From positions 1 to 25,459 of the forward strand of contig JAKAQT010000005.1 of NCBI GenBank assembly GCA_021819605.1: a stretch of 25,459 nt of DNA, in the 5' to 3' direction. The notes beneath the pieces were generated by a model. It was given only the letters and a program-made list of their open reading frames with translations, did no database searches and had not been told where the DNA came from. A program made the translations under genes and the position numbers. The stretch comes from Thermoplasmata archaeon. Its GTDB lineage: Archaea > Thermoplasmatota > Thermoplasmata > Thermoplasmatales > Thermoplasmataceae. Position 1 is the stretch's first letter; each line of letters opens with the position of its first letter. Positions 23,767-25,459 of this stretch are shown piece by piece.

Positions 23767-24702
23767 ATGGGGAAACCTTACAGAGATAAGCGGAACTGGA
23801 AGGGATACAACGAGGAACTGGTCATAGGGAGAATGTTCTTTTTCGATCTGGATTTTGTTGAGAAATGGGATATGGTACCGAAGAGGATGAATGGAAGAAA
23901 GAGGGGATAACCATTCCCCTTTCCGGATTCCTTGGTGAGGTTCATAATGCTATAGAAGCAGTACCTTGAGTACAGGCGTCTGGAAGGCATGGCAAGATCA
24001 CTGGTGGATATGGGCCCCATATCCAGATATGGCGAATACACAACCATATGGCTCTTATACATGATATGCAACCTGAACTGGATATTTCAGGCATGCAGTA
24101 TGCGGAGATTGGTACAGACGGTACTGGCCTTAATACAAGTAATGCAGGATCATACCGTATCATAAAATACGGTGATCCAGATGCAAGGAAAAGAAAACAT
24201 CTCATTGTCATAATAACGGCGTATGTGAGAGCATAAAAGATCGTTGGCATTCAGTCGCACATTGAAAGCAACGATCCATCGAAACCGGAGACCACATCTG
24301 AACACATAAGGGAGGCAATAATGAAAGGAGTAAGGGTGAAATGATTCTATGTGACGGTACATTTGACACTAATGATCTCTACACTGTAATGCATTCCATC
24401 GGCTCAAGGGTTGTAATCAAGATAAGGACGAATGCCTCTCCGGGCAGGTACAGGGGAAGCAAGTACGGGCGGTGGGCCATAAGGGAATACCAGAAGAAGG
24501 AGCACAAGCAAAAGGCTGAGGATAATGATTACGGAATGAGATGGCCGGGAACAGATAGCATTTTCTCAGCTGTGAAGAGGAGGTTCGGCGAGAACTGCTG
24601 AGCAGATCTTCAGGAGGTCTGGAAGTTAAGAAATACCAGTGATTCTGGATATATGAATATATAAATCACGGGGCAAGGAGGGAGGTTAGAATGATAGATT
24701 AA
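23767..24702 (+). pseudogene. Decayed IS4/IS5-type DDE transposase gene
   Basis: About 310 codons of a transposase can be followed across several lesions. It starts as MGKPYRDKRNWKGYNEELV, has in-frame stops at 23908 (TAA) and 23953 (TAG), and keeps YLEYRRLEGMARSLVDMGP. It changes frame near 24048 and continues as HDMQPELDISGMQYAEIGTD with the first catalytic Asp, then GDPDARKRKHL. Stops follow at 24234 and 24342, a frameshift near 24350 restores GDGTFDT with the second Asp, and SAVKRRFGENC carries the Glu. Another shift near 24600 and a TGA at 24640 precede an ending FWIYEYINHGARREV. The gene is certainly inactive. The terminal inverted repeats and target duplication of the element are not evident. 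Confidence 0.88.
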
Positions 24703-24848
24703 GCGTTTGAAGAGGGAAAACAGAATCAAGAATGTTGAAAATCATACAACGGGCTGGATTTGATCAACACAATGACGCGCCACCTTTATTGTATATAGTC
24801 AAACTAGGCGTAATGAATATCAGAAAGCCGGGAAAAAATAATAGTTGA

Positions 24849-24896
24849 CTGAGCCGAATACATCGGGATGATGTAATCAAGTGATAACCGACTCAG
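24849..24896. repeat. Imperfect stem-loop in intergenic DNA
   Basis: TACATC and GATGTA form a perfect 6-bp stem with a 5-base loop at 24859-24875, and CTGAG with CTCAG can extend it across an asymmetric internal loop. It lies between the IS remnant and the next gene, and could be an IS end or a small-RNA structure. The 24703-24996 gap otherwise holds only the promoter of the next gene. Confidence 0.3.
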
Positions 24897-24929
24897 AAGC
24901 TAACTACATTCAATGTGTGTAAACGAAAT

Positions 24930-24960
24930 TTGAACTATATTTCGCATTCTTGAACTATAA
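24930..24960 (+). promoter_or_regulatory. Tandem 10-bp repeat upstream of a TATA box
   Basis: TTGAACTATA occurs at 24930 and again at 24950, exactly 20 bases apart, about two helical turns. It ends directly before a TATA-like AAATTTAAATG (about 24960-24970), which is centred about 32 bases before the ATG at 24997. This is the arrangement of two activator or repressor sites on one DNA face. Confidence 0.5.
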
Positions 24961-24996
24961 AATTTAAATGTTTTAGCACACTTGAAGAATAGCGCA

Positions 24997-25272
24997 ATGA
25001 ATGAGGGTATTTTTCTTGATCTGATGAGACGGGTACAGAGAGGTGACATGATCAGGATTTACCCTATGCAACAGGGTAACAGCCAGGGAATAAGAACTAA
25101 GGCTTACCCATGCAAAGCAGGCTCTGGCGAAATATACGAAGTGACTGAGCCATTTGAAGCTCGCATGGAGGCCTACAACGACGTTGCCCTGCGGGTCAGG
25201 GCAGAAAACGGTCTCTGTCTCATAATAAACGTGGAAGAGATATGGAAAGTAGACAGAATATGGTCCGAATGA
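24997..25272 (+). CDS. Hypothetical protein, 91 residues
   Basis: I do not recognise a family. The product has a helical start (MNEGIFLDLMRRVQRGD) followed by what look like several beta strands: MIRIYPM, TKAYPC, GEIYEVTE, DVALRVRAENGLCLIINV. It resembles a small SH3-like or barrel domain and has no membrane segment. Two cysteines are present but do not form a metal motif. It has a TATA-like element at leaderless distance and an unusual 10-bp tandem repeat upstream, which argues for a real, regulated gene. A TTG at 24982 would add five residues but is too close to the TATA element. It follows a dead transposase gene on the same strand and may belong to accessory DNA. Confidence 0.6.
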   Translation: MNEGIFLDLMRRVQRGDMIRIYPMQQGNSQGIRTKAYPCKAGSGEIYEVTEPFEARMEAYNDVALRVRAENGLCLIINVEEIWKVDRIWSE

Positions 25273-25382
25273 TCAAATTTGGGAAGAGTTTAAATTTCGG
25301 TGTGCCGCATCATACATAAAGGCAGGGGAACATTGTGATTCTTTGAGCAGGAAAGCTCTGATCTTCACGGAGGAGATGAATT

Positions 25383-25459
25383 GTGAAACTTATGTGCCTG
25401 GCAGTGGCACTGAGATTCAAGCATGAAACTCCACCTGTGAAAACCATGAGTAAGTCATG
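25383..25459 (+). CDS. Start of an unidentified ORF, cut by the window edge
   Basis: A GTG at 25383 follows GGAGGAG (25369-25375) by 7 bases, the best Shine-Dalgarno sequence in the window. The frame runs open for 25 codons to the end, beginning MKLMCLAVALRFKHE. The short length gives no family assignment. A TATA-like GTTTAAATTT at about 25286-25297 would give a leader of roughly 60 bases, unlike the leaderless genes around it. Confidence 0.35.
   Translation, partial: MKLMCLAVALRFKHETPPVKTMSKS

Noticed and set aside
24793..24802. ATATAGTCAA identical to ten bases of the TetR operator at 16801-16810
   Set aside because: The other palindrome arm is missing, so only a half-site is present, and a 10-base match can occur by chance.
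15954..25459. Genomic island bounded by a duplicated tRNA end
   Set aside because: I looked for a second copy of the tRNA-Ala 3' sequence downstream and saw none in the window; no integrase gene is present.
1..25459. CRISPR array, restriction-modification or other known defence locus
   Set aside because: No regularly spaced repeats, cas-like, or restriction genes are visible; the methyltransferase at 4122 lacks base-modification target motifs of R-M enzymes.

Overview
The window looks like chromosomal DNA of a Thermoplasmatales-type euryarchaeon. The proteasome beta subunit, the zinc-dependent glucose dehydrogenase, FolD, and the standalone PolB-like exonuclease all have the motif content I associate with Thermoplasma and its relatives. 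Most genes have an archaeal TATA element about 23 to 30 bases before the start codon and no Shine-Dalgarno sequence, so most transcripts are probably leaderless. This placement rests on recalled family features, not on a search.

Bases 1 to about 8.1 kb hold housekeeping genes on both strands: the KH part of the RNA-end-processing nuclease aCPSF1 (frame broken at the window edge), proteasome beta subunit (psmB), a two-CBS protein, a DEDDy exonuclease, a conserved hypothetical protein, SAICAR synthetase (purC), a Rossmann methyltransferase, bacterial-type GTP cyclohydrolase II (ribA), glucose dehydrogenase and folD. The last two are 4 bases apart and both relate to pyridine-nucleotide and one-carbon metabolism.

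From 8.1 to 16.0 kb come nadE with a CPA1 Na+/H+ antiporter (an operon), then a tightly overlapped four-gene minus-strand operon encoding two FlaI/GspE-type secretion ATPases flanking two T2SSF (FlaJ/TadB/TadC-type) membrane proteins. No pilin or prepilin peptidase is visible nearby. An aldo/keto reductase and tRNA-Ala(GGC) close this part.

From 16.1 to 18.6 kb is a divergent TetR repressor / MFS exporter / DsrE-like unit. Its intergenic region has two inverted repeats, one lying between the exporter TATA box and its start codon, so autoregulated efflux is likely. From 18.6 to 22.9 kb is a minus-strand group of an IlvD/Edd dehydratase, a second aldo/keto reductase and an ACS-family MFS carrier. 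The reductase is visibly more A+T-rich, and the group could serve sugar-acid catabolism or branched-chain amino acid synthesis.

From 22.9 kb to the end the density of intact genes falls. This part holds a non-coding stretch, an orphan ORF, a heavily decayed IS4/IS5-type transposase gene (several stops and frameshifts), a small gene with a tandem 10-bp repeat before its promoter, and the start of a further ORF. I see no CRISPR array and no clear defence system. The candidates most worth following are the two-ATPase secretion operon, the TetR/MFS/DsrE switch, the broken aCPSF1 frame, and the small gene at 24997-25272 with its putative tandem operator.
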